A DNA stretch of 18,126 bases from Gammaproteobacteria bacterium (GCA_002717305.1 PBDH01000010.1:1-18126); one strand, 5' to 3'; shown: positions 1 through 8,030, counted from the stretch's first letter. Made by a program: numbers and translations. The notes: generated by a model from the sequence alone, not told the origin.

Positions 1-236
1 AGTTCTTGTTCTATTCGCCGACGGCCCTGACCTCGCTGCAGACGAGATCGGATTAGCATCTCTGCAAAACGCACGTCTGACTGGAGGTTTAGTTTGATCA
101 AATTATCCAGCAGGACTGCGCGCTCGGCACGAGACAAGGCGGGGTGGCGATTCTGCAGTTTTCGATCGAGCTCGAATCGCGAGTGCTCTCTGTTGGACAA
201 GCTCGCGATCAGAGTCTCGTAGGGATCAGCTGCCAC
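1..236 (-). CDS. recX: RecX family regulatory protein, N-terminal part (runs off the left edge)
   Basis: RecX binds RecA filaments and modulates recombination and the SOS response in the cytoplasm. Seventy-eight codons are visible from a GTG at 236 before the window ends, with no stop. The translation carries two RecX hallmarks: NREHSRFELDRKL at residues 16-27, matching the family's 'xREHSxxELxxKL' first helical module, and RFAEMLIRSR..RGQGRRRIEQEL at about 56-79, matching the 'RFAxxxIxSRxxxGxGxxRIxxEL' second module. The usual family length is about 150 residues, so roughly half is present. The GTG start overlaps the mmsB stop (226-228) by 11 bp, with a GAGG about 15 bases upstream, implying cotranscription and translational coupling with the valine genes. 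recX usually sits next to recA, so this location is unusual. The family call is firm; the exact start is less so. Confidence 0.85.
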   Translation of the reverse strand, partial: MAADPYETLIASLSNREHSRFELDRKLQNRHPALSRAERAVLLDNLIKLNLQSDVRFAEMLIRSRLQRGQGRRRIEQE

Positions 237-1110
237 CGCTTTGACGCATCGCCTCCAGACGTGCAAACAAGGACGAGGTATCCCAACGTCCCCCACCCAT
301 TGACTGTACCTCACCGTAGAGTTGATCGACGGCGGCGGTAACTGGCAGGGCCGAGCCATTTTTGCGAGCCTCCGCCAGACAAATTGATAAGTCTTTACGC
401 ATCCAGTCAACCGCAAATCCGTGCTCAAATTTGTCGGCGAGCATCGTCTCGTATCGATTTTCCATTTGCCATGACTGCGCCGCGCCCTTGCTTATAACGT
501 CGATGACCTTGTGAGCGTCGAGACCCGATGCCCGAGCAAACGAAAGACCCTCAGACAATGCTTCAACCAAGCCGGCAATACAGATCTGGTTCACCATCTT
601 AGTCAGCTGACCGGCGCCAATCTCACCCATCAACGTACAAGCGCGCGCGTACACGTCGATGACGGGCGAAGCGCGGTCGAAATGCGCTTGGCTCCCTCCG
701 ACCATTACGGTCAAGGTACCGTTCTCTGCACCCTGTTGTCCGCCCGAGACCGGCGCATCCAAGAAGCCCACATTGAGTGCTTTCGCGGTACCGCATAGCT
801 CACGTGCAACGTCAGCGCTGGCGGTCGTGTGGTCAACAAACAACGATCCCTCGCTCATCCCCGCAAATGCTCCCGCCTCTCCCAACGCGATACTTCGCAA
901 ATCGTCATCATTACCTACGCAAGCAAATATGATCTCTTGTCCAACGGCTGCCTCCTTTGGTGTGGCCGCTAACGCCCCGCCGAACTCATTCACCCATTTT
1001 TCGGCTTTTGCACCACTCCGGTTATATACGGTGACCTTGTGACCGGCTCTTGCGAGGTGGCCGGCCATAGGATAGCCCATCACACCCAAACCTAAGAATG
1101 AAACGTTCAT
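226..1110 (-). CDS. mmsB: 3-hydroxyisobutyrate dehydrogenase family oxidoreductase
   Basis: This NAD(P)-dependent beta-hydroxyacid dehydrogenase most likely oxidises 3-hydroxyisobutyrate to methylmalonate semialdehyde in valine degradation. The 294-residue length is normal for the family. Visible motifs are the N-terminal Rossmann signature GLGVMGYPMAGHLARAG (residues 7-23) ending in the NR pair at 30-31, the substrate-binding DAPVSGGQQGAENGTL (118-132), and the catalytic-lysine segment GQLTKMVNQ with Lys171. A second conserved segment WMRKDL lies at 236-241. Its ATG overlaps the stop of the upstream hydrolase gene as ATGA, and a clear AAGGA ribosome-binding site (1117-1121) lies six bases before it. 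The preceding gene encodes the enzyme making its substrate, which supports 3-hydroxyisobutyrate over related substrates such as tartronate semialdehyde. The substrate assignment is inference from context; the family is certain. Confidence 0.9.
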   Translation of the reverse strand: MNVSFLGLGVMGYPMAGHLARAGHKVTVYNRSGAKAEKWVNEFGGALAATPKEAAVGQEIIFACVGNDDDLRSIALGEAGAFAGMSEGSLFVDHTTASADVARELCGTAKALNVGFLDAPVSGGQQGAENGTLTVMVGGSQAHFDRASPVIDVYARACTLMGEIGAGQLTKMVNQICIAGLVEALSEGLSFARASGLDAHKVIDVISKGAAQSWQMENRYETMLADKFEHGFAVDWMRKDLSICLAEARKNGSALPVTAAVDQLYGEVQSMGGGRWDTSSLFARLEAMRQSGGS

Positions 1111-2261
1111 CTGAAATCCTTCTTTTTATAGTGATCGTGAAGCAAACCCTTGTCAGACAACTTTTCCGCTAAAGGATGCTCGTGTGTTCTTTTTATGGGG
1201 GCAAGCATTGCATGAATCCAATCTGGTGTGACCTCTTCAACGACCTTGAAGCGCCATTTAGGGTTCTTGTCCTTATCGACCAGAAGCGCTCGCACGCCCT
1301 CACACCACTCACCATCAGACAACAAGCGCATAGCGAGATCGTGTTCTTGAAGCACTGCCTGAGTGAGGTTCTGATATTTAGCTCGCTGATGTTGATAGCC
1401 TGCAACCATGGCAGCCCCAGGACTTGCCTGGTCGAGCCCATCAAATAGTTCGGGGACCTCGCGATTCCAGACCAGCATCGTATACCAAACCTTTATTGGC
1501 GGCTGATGTCTAACACTATTTCCCAAGCGGGCCCCGTTTTCCTCCCACGGTCCCTTCTGCGGGGATTCTGACGTTGCATGATGCAAGACCGTCCCGATGT
1601 CTGACAGCGCAGCTTCTTTCGAGGAGTAATTCAGGCTGAGTACAGTATCGAACACTTCAGTTTTTTCAGCACGTGGTAATAACCAGTCCGCTAAGTTTAA
1701 CCAACAGCTGTCTGCAGCGGCGACTGCGGTACCACTCATCGCTAGACATACCCCAAGCCCATTGGGAACCCTATTTAAAAACCAACTACCACCACAATCT
1801 GGCACAAATCCGATGCGTACTTCCGGCATGGCTAGGTTGGAATGCTCGGTCACAAAGCGGACGTCAGCACCTTGAAAGACTCCCATGCCTCCACCCATGA
1901 TGTAACCATCACCCCAAGCAAAGATCGGTTTGGAGCTGCGGCGGAGCCACACATCCAGCAAATACTCATCCGCTAGATAGTCGGCGGAGTTCGTCAAATC
2001 AGTCAGACCACCAGCCTTGCCGTTGTTGGTGACATCGCGGACATCTCCACCAGCACAGAACGCTTTTTCAGTAGATGATTCAATCCAGAGCCCCTTGATA
2101 GCAGTATCATTCTCGACGGCTTCAATAATTCTTAATAACTCTCTAATCATGCCGTGATCCAGCGCATTCAAAGCTTTTGGACGGTCCATTACCGCAACAC
2201 CCAAGACCCCGTCCGCCTTGCGTAGAGGGACAGTATGAAACCGAAGTGTTGGCTCTGACAT
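1107..2261 (-). CDS. 3-hydroxyisobutyryl-CoA hydrolase (enoyl-CoA hydratase/isomerase family)
   Basis: It hydrolyses 3-hydroxyisobutyryl-CoA to free 3-hydroxyisobutyrate in valine catabolism. At 384 residues it is the length of the HIBCH subgroup, longer than simple enoyl-CoA hydratases. The crotonase-fold motifs are KAFCAGGDVR (66-75, oxyanion-hole loop) and GYIMGGGMGVFQGADVRF (119-136, second oxyanion glycine). MPEVRIGFVPDCGG follows at 145-158, where Glu147 and Asp155 match the catalytic Glu and Asp of characterised HIBCH proteins. The open frame can start at a TTG (2264), but the ATG at 2261 has a GGGAG five to six bases upstream, so I use it. It is the first gene of a minus-strand cluster with mmsB and recX and diverges from sahR across 47 bp containing a long palindrome. 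Some relatives act as enoyl-CoA hydratases, but the hydrolase call is strongly favoured. Confidence 0.88.
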   Translation of the reverse strand: MSEPTLRFHTVPLRKADGVLGVAVMDRPKALNALDHGMIRELLRIIEAVENDTAIKGLWIESSTEKAFCAGGDVRDVTNNGKAGGLTDLTNSADYLADEYLLDVWLRRSSKPIFAWGDGYIMGGGMGVFQGADVRFVTEHSNLAMPEVRIGFVPDCGGSWFLNRVPNGLGVCLAMSGTAVAAADSCWLNLADWLLPRAEKTEVFDTVLSLNYSSKEAALSDIGTVLHHATSESPQKGPWEENGARLGNSVRHQPPIKVWYTMLVWNREVPELFDGLDQASPGAAMVAGYQHQRAKYQNLTQAVLQEHDLAMRLLSDGEWCEGVRALLVDKDKNPKWRFKVVEEVTPDWIHAMLAPIKRTHEHPLAEKLSDKGLLHDHYKKKDFR

Positions 2262-2271
2262 CAATTCTCCC

Positions 2272-2301
2272 TTGAATATAAAGATATCTTTATATTATTA
2301 T
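2272..2301 (+). promoter_or_regulatory. Putative promoter of sahR-metF-metH
   Basis: A -35-like TTGAAT (2272-2277, 4 of 6 matches to TTGACA) is followed after 18 bases by a -10-like TATTAT (2296-2301, 5 of 6 matches). The palindrome occupies the spacer and overlaps the last -35 and first -10 bases. The expected transcription start, about seven bases after the -10, falls at or next to the sahR ATG (2309), so the transcript may have almost no leader. This is a prediction from base matches alone. Confidence 0.45.
2275..2296. promoter_or_regulatory. Perfect 22-bp palindrome, probable SahR operator
   Basis: The half-site AATATAAAGAT is followed immediately by its exact reverse complement ATCTTTATATT, with no spacer and no mismatch. 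It lies in the 47-bp divergent region between the valine hydrolase gene and sahR. SahR-type ArsR regulators are known to act through AT-rich palindromes upstream of SAM-cycle genes and to be released by S-adenosylhomocysteine. I cannot verify the published consensus here, so the link to SahR rests on position, symmetry and the encoded regulator. The site falls between promoter-like elements of sahR, consistent with repression. Confidence 0.75.
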
Positions 2302-2302
2302 A
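2297..2302 (-). promoter_or_regulatory. Putative -10 element facing the valine-degradation genes
   Basis: On the minus strand these bases read TATAAT, a perfect -10 box, directed towards the hydrolase start at 2261. The matching -35 position (about 2320-2325, TCGTAA) is poor. The expected start near 2290 would lie inside the palindrome at 2275-2296, so a repressor bound there should also hinder this promoter. AT-rich sequence makes chance matches likely. Confidence 0.35.
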
Positions 2303-2308
2303 TATGTC

Positions 2309-3241
2309 ATGTGGAAATCTTACGACGATTATATCGACGCATTAAAAGCGATTTCTGAGCCGACGCGGTTCAGACTAACGCGATTGTGCGCACAAGGTGA
2401 GCTGACTGTATCAGAACTGATGAGAATTGTCGGGCAATCGCAACCTCGAGTATCACGTCATTTAAAACTGCTTCAGGACGCCGGAGTCTTGGAAAGCTTC
2501 CGTGAACAACACTGGGTTTTCTATCGGATCGCACAGAATAGCCCAAGCCAGCAGCTAGTTTCAGACCTTTTAGAACACTTGCCGGCCGATGATGATTTGA
2601 TGGATTTTGACCAAACGCGATTGAATGAGCTGCGTGATGCGAGAGCAAAATTATCTGAAGAATTTGTCGAGACAGAGGTCCCTGACTGGCTACGCTTGCA
2701 TGAATACCACGGCGATGAGCTGCGGTTCAGCGATGCCGTACGAGAGGCCTTAGCTGGTCGAGCCGTTGGTCATCTACTTGATATAGCGACCGGAACCGGC
2801 CGAATGCTTAAAATTGCGGGACCCCTAGCTCAAAGCGGTGTCGGTATAGATCTGTCAAAAAAAATGGTCATGGTCGCAAGGAATGCTCTTGCGGACGCCG
2901 ATCTTCCGCACCTAACTGTGCGCCAGGAAGATATGTACCAAATGCGGTTTCCAGCGAGACATTTCGACACCGTGACGATAGATCAGGTGCTCTACTTTGC
3001 CTCTAACCCGGACGCGCTAATCAAAGAAGCGACCCGGGTGCTGAAACCCAGCGGGCGACTTCTCTTGGTTGCCTTTACAGAGGCTGCTAACGCTAGAACA
3101 CCACCTACGGTCAGTATCGCAATATCAGACATTTGCTGCTGGCTTGAGGACGCCGGATTAAAAATTGGCACAACAAACGTTCTTCCCGGCGACGTGTTAG
3201 ACATCAGCCTTTTGGTTTCTGAAAAAAGCAAGGACCGCTGA
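2309..3241 (+). CDS. sahR: SahR-type regulator: ArsR-family HTH fused to a methyltransferase-fold sensor domain
   Basis: It is a predicted transcriptional repressor of methionine and SAM-cycle genes. Residues 5-92 form an ArsR winged helix with the recognition-helix segment SQPRVSRHLKLLQDAGVLE (44-62) and the wing HWVFYRI. The metal-binding cysteines of ArsR/SmtB sensors are absent: the usual ELCVCDL position reads ELTVSEL. Residues about 150-255 form a class I SAM-dependent methyltransferase fold with motif I LLDIATGTGR (156-165), the acidic GIDLS (179-183) and VLKPSGRLLLVAF (244-256). In the characterised SahR family this domain binds S-adenosylhomocysteine and switches the repressor off; applying that here is inference. 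The gene heads the metF-metH operon, and its stop overlaps the metF start by one base. No ribosome-binding site precedes the ATG. A true methyltransferase activity remains possible. Confidence 0.87.
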   Translation: MWKSYDDYIDALKAISEPTRFRLTRLCAQGELTVSELMRIVGQSQPRVSRHLKLLQDAGVLESFREQHWVFYRIAQNSPSQQLVSDLLEHLPADDDLMDFDQTRLNELRDARAKLSEEFVETEVPDWLRLHEYHGDELRFSDAVREALAGRAVGHLLDIATGTGRMLKIAGPLAQSGVGIDLSKKMVMVARNALADADLPHLTVRQEDMYQMRFPARHFDTVTIDQVLYFASNPDALIKEATRVLKPSGRLLLVAFTEAANARTPPTVSIAISDICCWLEDAGLKIGTTNVLPGDVLDISLLVSEKSKDR

Positions 3242-4095
3242 TGGGTGCGCCACGTGTGTCGTTTGAATTTTTTCCACCGAAAACACCAGAAGCCGAAGCT
3301 AGTCTCTGGAAAACAGTAAATCGGTTGCAGGCTCTCCGTCCCGAGTTTGTCTCCGTAACCTATGGTGCCGATGGATCGACCCGAGAACGCACCCATCAGG
3401 TGATCAAGGATATCCTGACCAAGACAAGTCTCAGGCCCGCTCCTCACCTCACCTGCGTCGGTGCACCACAAAAGGAAATTGATGCGATTGCGGATGAATA
3501 TTGGAGCATGGGCGTGAGACAGATCGTCGCACTCCGTGGCGACCCAGAGGGGGGCGCCGAGGCTGACTACATTCCCCATCCCGAGGGGTACGCGTACGCA
3601 TCTGATTTAGTGCAAGGATTGCTCGAAAAGCACCCATTTGAATTGTTTGTTGCTGCATATCCAGAGACTCACCCACAAGCAATTTCGGCCGATAACGACC
3701 TTGAGAATCTAAAACGCAAAGCGGATGCTGGCAGCCGCCACGCGATTACCCAGTTTTTCTTCGACAATGAGATTTTCCTTCGGTTCAGGGACCGTGTAGC
3801 TGCCGCACAAATCAACGTCGAATTGATCCCTGGAATTCTACCTGTCACGAACTTTAATACACTCACTCGATTCGCTGGTGCCTGCGGTGCATCGATCCCC
3901 CAATGGTTCTCCACGCAATTTGAAGGGCTGGATGAGGATCCGGCAACGCGACAATTAATTGCGGCACATGCCGCGGTCTCACAAGCAGAACACCTAGGTC
4001 GTGAGGGCGTAGATGTTTTTCATTTTTATACACTAAATCGCGCAGACCTAAGTTTTGCGGTATGCCACGCTCTCGGCGTCCGAGGTCGTGCATGA
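3241..4095 (+). CDS. metF: Methylenetetrahydrofolate reductase
   Basis: This cytosolic FAD enzyme reduces 5,10-methylenetetrahydrofolate to 5-methyltetrahydrofolate, the methyl donor used by the next gene, metH. The 284-residue TIM-barrel protein has the expected motifs in order. SFEFFPPKT (7-15) holds Glu9, matching the catalytic Glu28 of the E. coli enzyme. FVSVTYGADGSTR (36-48), PHLTCVGA (68-75), IVALRGDPEG (95-104, the folate/FAD Asp at 101), ITQFFFD (169-175) and IPGILPV (196-202) follow. It starts at the ATG overlapping the sahR stop (TGATG), with AAGGA at 3230-3234 six bases upstream, and its end overlaps metH by four bases. The arrangement implies one transcript and translational coupling. 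Confidence 0.97.
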   Translation: MGAPRVSFEFFPPKTPEAEASLWKTVNRLQALRPEFVSVTYGADGSTRERTHQVIKDILTKTSLRPAPHLTCVGAPQKEIDAIADEYWSMGVRQIVALRGDPEGGAEADYIPHPEGYAYASDLVQGLLEKHPFELFVAAYPETHPQAISADNDLENLKRKADAGSRHAITQFFFDNEIFLRFRDRVAAAQINVELIPGILPVTNFNTLTRFAGACGASIPQWFSTQFEGLDEDPATRQLIAAHAAVSQAEHLGREGVDVFHFYTLNRADLSFAVCHALGVRGRA

Positions 4096-7000
4096 CCCGC
4101 GACGACCGAGTCAAATGGCTCGAGGCCGCCCTGACTGAATCGATTGTTATTCTTGATGGCGGGATGGGTACTATGATCCAAGGCGCAGGTTTCGGAGAGA
4201 GCGACTATCGAGGCGAGCGATTTAGTGATTTTCCGCAAGACTTGAAGGGGAATAACGATCTCCTGACGCTCACCCAGCCTGACCTAATTGCGTCTATCCA
4301 CAGAGAATATGTTGACGCCGGTGCGAGCATCATCGAGACGAACACCTTTAACTCCAACCGTCCATCGATGGCTGACTATGGCATGGAGGACATGGTCAGC
4401 GAACTGAACCACGAAGCAGCCAAGCTCGCCCGATCGGTTGCAGACTCTTACGAACGACCAGTACTCGTCGCGGGTGTGTTGGGGCCAACGAACAGGACCT
4501 GCTCTATCAGCCCTGATGTTAATGATCCTGGAGCTAGGAATATCACATTCAACCAACTGGTCGAGACATACATGGATGCGACACGTTCTCTGTTGGAGGG
4601 TGGTGCTGACCTGATTTTGGTCGAGACTATTTTCGATACATTGAACGCTAAAGCGGCGCTCTTCGCGATCGATGAAGTCGCACGCGAGACCGAGATCCAA
4701 ATTCGTATCATGATCTCCGGCACAATAACCGACGCCTCGGGTCGGACACTGTCCGGTCAAACCACTGAAGCGTTTTGGTTTTCAGTCCGGCATGCGAGGC
4801 CTCTGACTATCGGTTTGAACTGCGCTCTCGGACCCAAAGAACTCCGTCCGTTCCTAGCCGATCTATCGCGTGTCGCAGACACGTTTGTTTCAGTACATCC
4901 AAACGCGGGTCTACCTAATCAGTTTGGTGAGTATGACCTTGACGCCGTTGAGATGTCTGAGATTGTTGCTGAATACGCGAAAGCGGGTCTCGTGAACATC
5001 ATTGGCGGTTGTTGTGGTACCACACCCGAACACATCCGACTGATCGCAAATAACGTGACGGTTCAAAAACCAAGGCTACGACCAACGACCCAGCCTGTGA
5101 TGCGACTGTCTGGACTTGAGCCGTTTATTGCGGATGACACGACCGGTTTTGTAAATATTGGTGAGCGGACCAACGTTACGGGCTCTGGAATTTTCAAACG
5201 ATTAGTCCTCAACAACCAGTTTGACGAAGCACTCGCTGTCGCTCGTCAGCAGGTGGAAAACGGAGCACAGGTTATCGATATAAACATGGACGAGGGGATG
5301 CTCGACTCTCTATCTGCCATGGTAACGTTCTTGAATCTGATCGCATCTGAACCAGACATCTCGAGGGTTCCAGTGATGATTGACTCGTCCAAATGGGAGA
5401 TCCTCGAGGCCGGCATGCAGTGCGTGCAAGGTAAGGGAATAATCAACTCAATCTCACTCAAAGAGGGCGAGGAGATTTTCTTAGGACAAGCCCGAAAGAT
5501 ACGACAATACGGATTCGCTGTCGTAGTCATGGCCTTTGACGAGAAAGGCCAAGCCGATACTCGCGAGCGAAAACTCGAGATCTGCCAACGTTCGTACAAG
5601 TTGCTCACCGAGATTGTTGGATTTCCTGCCGAGGATATCGTGTTCGATCCAAATGTATTTGCCGTAGCGACGGGGATTCCGGACCACAACAATTACGCCG
5701 TAGATTTCATCAATGCCTGTAGAGACATTACCGAGCATTGCGCGCACAGTTACATCTCAGGAGGGATCTCCAACGTCTCATTCTCTTTCCGCGGAAACGA
5801 CGCCGTTCGGGAAGCAATGCACTCAGTCTTTTTGTTCCATGCTATCCGTGAAGGCCTCTCGATGGGTATCGTGAACGCAGGACAGCTCGCTATTTATGAA
5901 GACATCGACACGGAACTTCGAGCGCTCGTGGAAGACGTTATCCTAAATGGACGCGGCGATGCGACAGAGCGTCTCGTCGATATCGCACCGAAATATAACC
6001 TCGACAAAGAAGAGAATGACACAACCGTTGCCGAGTGGCGTAGTGGAACCTGCGAGGAACGATTGGCCTACGGACTCATCAAGGGAATCGATACATTTGT
6101 GGTCGAAGATACCGAAGAAGCTCGCCTGAACGTAACGCGTCCGCTGGCGGTGATCGAGGGGGCCCTGATGGAGGGTATGAACACCGTCGGTGATTTATTT
6201 GGCGCGGGTAAAATGTTCCTACCGCAAGTTGTTAAATCTGCGCGGGTGATGAAGAAAGCGGTCGCACATCTCATCCCATTTATCGAAGAAGAAAAGGAAG
6301 CCGCGGGTGACGCCAGTAAGGAACATGGTGTCATCATCATGGCGACCGTCAAAGGCGATGTACACGATATCGGCAAAAACATCGGCGGCGTTGTCTTGCA
6401 GTGTAATAACTTCAAGGTCATCGATCTGGGCGTGATGGTGCCGACCCAGACAATCCTCGATGCGGCGATTGAAAACAAGGCAGACATCATTGGTCTGTCG
6501 GGCCTCATCACGCCATCACTTGATGAAATGGTTACCGTAGCCTCAGAAATGGAGCGCCAAGGGTTCGCGTGTCCGCTTCTGATTGGTGGCGCGACCACCT
6601 CGCCCGCACACACCTCGGTGAAGATCGATCCTGCATACTCGGGTCCCGTCGTTTACGTGAAGGATGCCTCACGCGCCGTGGGCGTCGCCTCGAAGCTGTT
6701 GAGCGATGACCGAGAGACGTACCACCAAGAGATAGAGGCCGATCACGAGACGAAGAGGAAATCCCATGCTGGGAGGGCGCCGAAAAAACTACTCTCAATA
6801 GAGGAGGCTGATTCTAGGCGGGCGGAGCTTACATTTGATTCAACGACGATCACGCGGCCCAACACCACTGGCACTGTTGTGCTGAACGATTATCCACTGG
6901 ACGCACTGTTGGATACGATCGACTGGATGCCCTTCTTCAATGCATGGGAATTCAACGGCAAGTTTCCTGATATATTGAACGATCCACGAAAAGGTCCCGA

Positions 7001-7760
7001 GGCGCGAAAGCTATATGATGACGCGCAGGTCATGCTTGATGAAATCATTGATGAAGGCTGGTTACGGGCCGATGCCGTCGCTGGATGCTTCCCCGCATAC
7101 TCAGACGGGAACAGCATCGTGATTTTGGATCCAAATAATCACGAGCTTGAGTTGACTCGAACGCACTGGCTCCGGCAGCAACGTCCAATGCCTGATGGCA
7201 AGCCGCAGCTGTGCTTAAGTGATTTTATTGCGCCGAAGAAATCCGGCCAAATTGACTATATTGGTGCATTCGCTGTCACTACCGGTCATGGTATTGATGG
7301 TCGTGTCAAAGCATTCGAGGATGCGCACGATGACTATCAGGCGATCCTTCTGAAGGCACTGGCCGATCGCTTCGCCGAGAGCTTTGCAGAGCATCTGCAT
7401 CGCCGTATCCGTAAAGAGTTTTGGGGATATGCAACTAGTGAGTCATTTTCGAACGACGAGCTAATCCGCGAGAAGTATCGTGGGATCAGACCAGCTCCCG
7501 GCTATCCCTCTTGTCCCGACCATCGAGAGAAACAAACGCTGTGGTCACTGCTCGATGTTGAATCAGCTACAGGCATCTCTCTTACTGATAGCCTCGCCAT
7601 GTGGCCCACATCTTCTGTTAGTGGCTTTTATTTTGCCCACCCTGACGCACGGTATTTCACTTTGGGTCAGATCGGTAGGGATCAGGTTCAAAGCTACTCT
7701 GATCGCCGAAACGAGCATTTTGATGAAAGTGCTCTGTGGCTGGCACCCGTTCTTGGATGA
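4092..7760 (+). CDS. metH: Cobalamin-dependent methionine synthase
   Basis: It transfers the methyl group of 5-methyltetrahydrofolate to homocysteine through methylcobalamin, forming methionine. All four modules are present in 1222 residues, against 1227 in E. coli. The homocysteine domain begins with LDGGMGTMIQ and has zinc ligands Cys244, Cys307 and Cys308 (GLNCALG, GGCCGT). The pterin domain contains FVNIGERTNVTGS and MIDSSKWE. The B12 domain has GDVHDIGKN with cobalt-ligand His758 and the downstream GLSGLITPSLDEM and LLIGGATTS. The C-terminal reactivation domain has RPAPGYPSCPDH for SAM binding. The open frame could start at 4062, but the ATG at 4092 has GAGGT at 4082-4086 five bases upstream, overlaps the metF stop as ATGA, and gives the N-terminus expected for the family. 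No cobalamin riboswitch is seen, so control probably comes from the sahR promoter. Confidence 0.98.
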   Translation: MTRDDRVKWLEAALTESIVILDGGMGTMIQGAGFGESDYRGERFSDFPQDLKGNNDLLTLTQPDLIASIHREYVDAGASIIETNTFNSNRPSMADYGMEDMVSELNHEAAKLARSVADSYERPVLVAGVLGPTNRTCSISPDVNDPGARNITFNQLVETYMDATRSLLEGGADLILVETIFDTLNAKAALFAIDEVARETEIQIRIMISGTITDASGRTLSGQTTEAFWFSVRHARPLTIGLNCALGPKELRPFLADLSRVADTFVSVHPNAGLPNQFGEYDLDAVEMSEIVAEYAKAGLVNIIGGCCGTTPEHIRLIANNVTVQKPRLRPTTQPVMRLSGLEPFIADDTTGFVNIGERTNVTGSGIFKRLVLNNQFDEALAVARQQVENGAQVIDINMDEGMLDSLSAMVTFLNLIASEPDISRVPVMIDSSKWEILEAGMQCVQGKGIINSISLKEGEEIFLGQARKIRQYGFAVVVMAFDEKGQADTRERKLEICQRSYKLLTEIVGFPAEDIVFDPNVFAVATGIPDHNNYAVDFINACRDITEHCAHSYISGGISNVSFSFRGNDAVREAMHSVFLFHAIREGLSMGIVNAGQLAIYEDIDTELRALVEDVILNGRGDATERLVDIAPKYNLDKEENDTTVAEWRSGTCEERLAYGLIKGIDTFVVEDTEEARLNVTRPLAVIEGALMEGMNTVGDLFGAGKMFLPQVVKSARVMKKAVAHLIPFIEEEKEAAGDASKEHGVIIMATVKGDVHDIGKNIGGVVLQCNNFKVIDLGVMVPTQTILDAAIENKADIIGLSGLITPSLDEMVTVASEMERQGFACPLLIGGATTSPAHTSVKIDPAYSGPVVYVKDASRAVGVASKLLSDDRETYHQEIEADHETKRKSHAGRAPKKLLSIEEADSRRAELTFDSTTITRPNTTGTVVLNDYPLDALLDTIDWMPFFNAWEFNGKFPDILNDPRKGPEARKLYDDAQVMLDEIIDEGWLRADAVAGCFPAYSDGNSIVILDPNNHELELTRTHWLRQQRPMPDGKPQLCLSDFIAPKKSGQIDYIGAFAVTTGHGIDGRVKAFEDAHDDYQAILLKALADRFAESFAEHLHRRIRKEFWGYATSESFSNDELIREKYRGIRPAPGYPSCPDHREKQTLWSLLDVESATGISLTDSLAMWPTSSVSGFYFAHPDARYFTLGQIGRDQVQSYSDRRNEHFDESALWLAPVLG

Positions 7761-7936
7761 CCATAGAGCTAGTGTCTGGTTCCAAAAACATGAGATGCGC
7801 GAACCGCGGTTAGTACCAAAGGTTGTCCGAAATACCCGGCCGTCGGATCTAGGGCATAAAACCCCTCAGAGATAATTTAACCTATCAAAAACAGTAGTAC
7901 CTATGGGGGAGCCGATACCATTCCTCTACGCGCCAT

Positions 7937-7984
7937 GAGTTCCAAAGGTGAGGGCTTTGGCTGGCTTATCGGTTTTGGGAACTC
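7937..7984. repeat. Inverted repeat in the metH-NTF2 intergenic region
   Basis: GAGTTCC (7937-7943) is matched by its reverse complement GGAACTC (7978-7984), and nested inside is CCAAAG (7942-7947) with CTTTGG (7955-7960). The two stems share bases and are alternatives. No T-run follows, so it is not a classical Rho-independent terminator. The rest of the 270-bp gap (7761-8030) holds a 10-bp palindrome AACCGCGGTT (7802-7811) and nothing else I can assign. Confidence 0.35.
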
Positions 7985-8030
7985 TATCTCACGGTAATAG
8001 TCTAATAATGTAAAGACCAAGGGTAGTGCT

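Noticed and set aside
3409..3420. Palindrome-like AGGATATCCT inside metF, resembling the centre of the sahR operator
   Set aside because: Only the central bases are symmetric, the AT-rich arms are missing, and it encodes conserved protein sequence.
4062..4091. Upstream in-frame ATG extending metH by ten residues
   Set aside because: The added residues (MPRSRRPRSC) have no counterpart in MetH, no ribosome-binding site precedes this ATG, and the ATG at 4092 has GAGGT at good spacing plus an ATGA overlap with metF.
6068..6613. Minus-strand open frame of 181 codons inside metH
   Set aside because: It is fully antisense to the conserved B12-binding region of metH, and its composition (Ser/Thr/Ile-rich low complexity) is typical of an antisense shadow.
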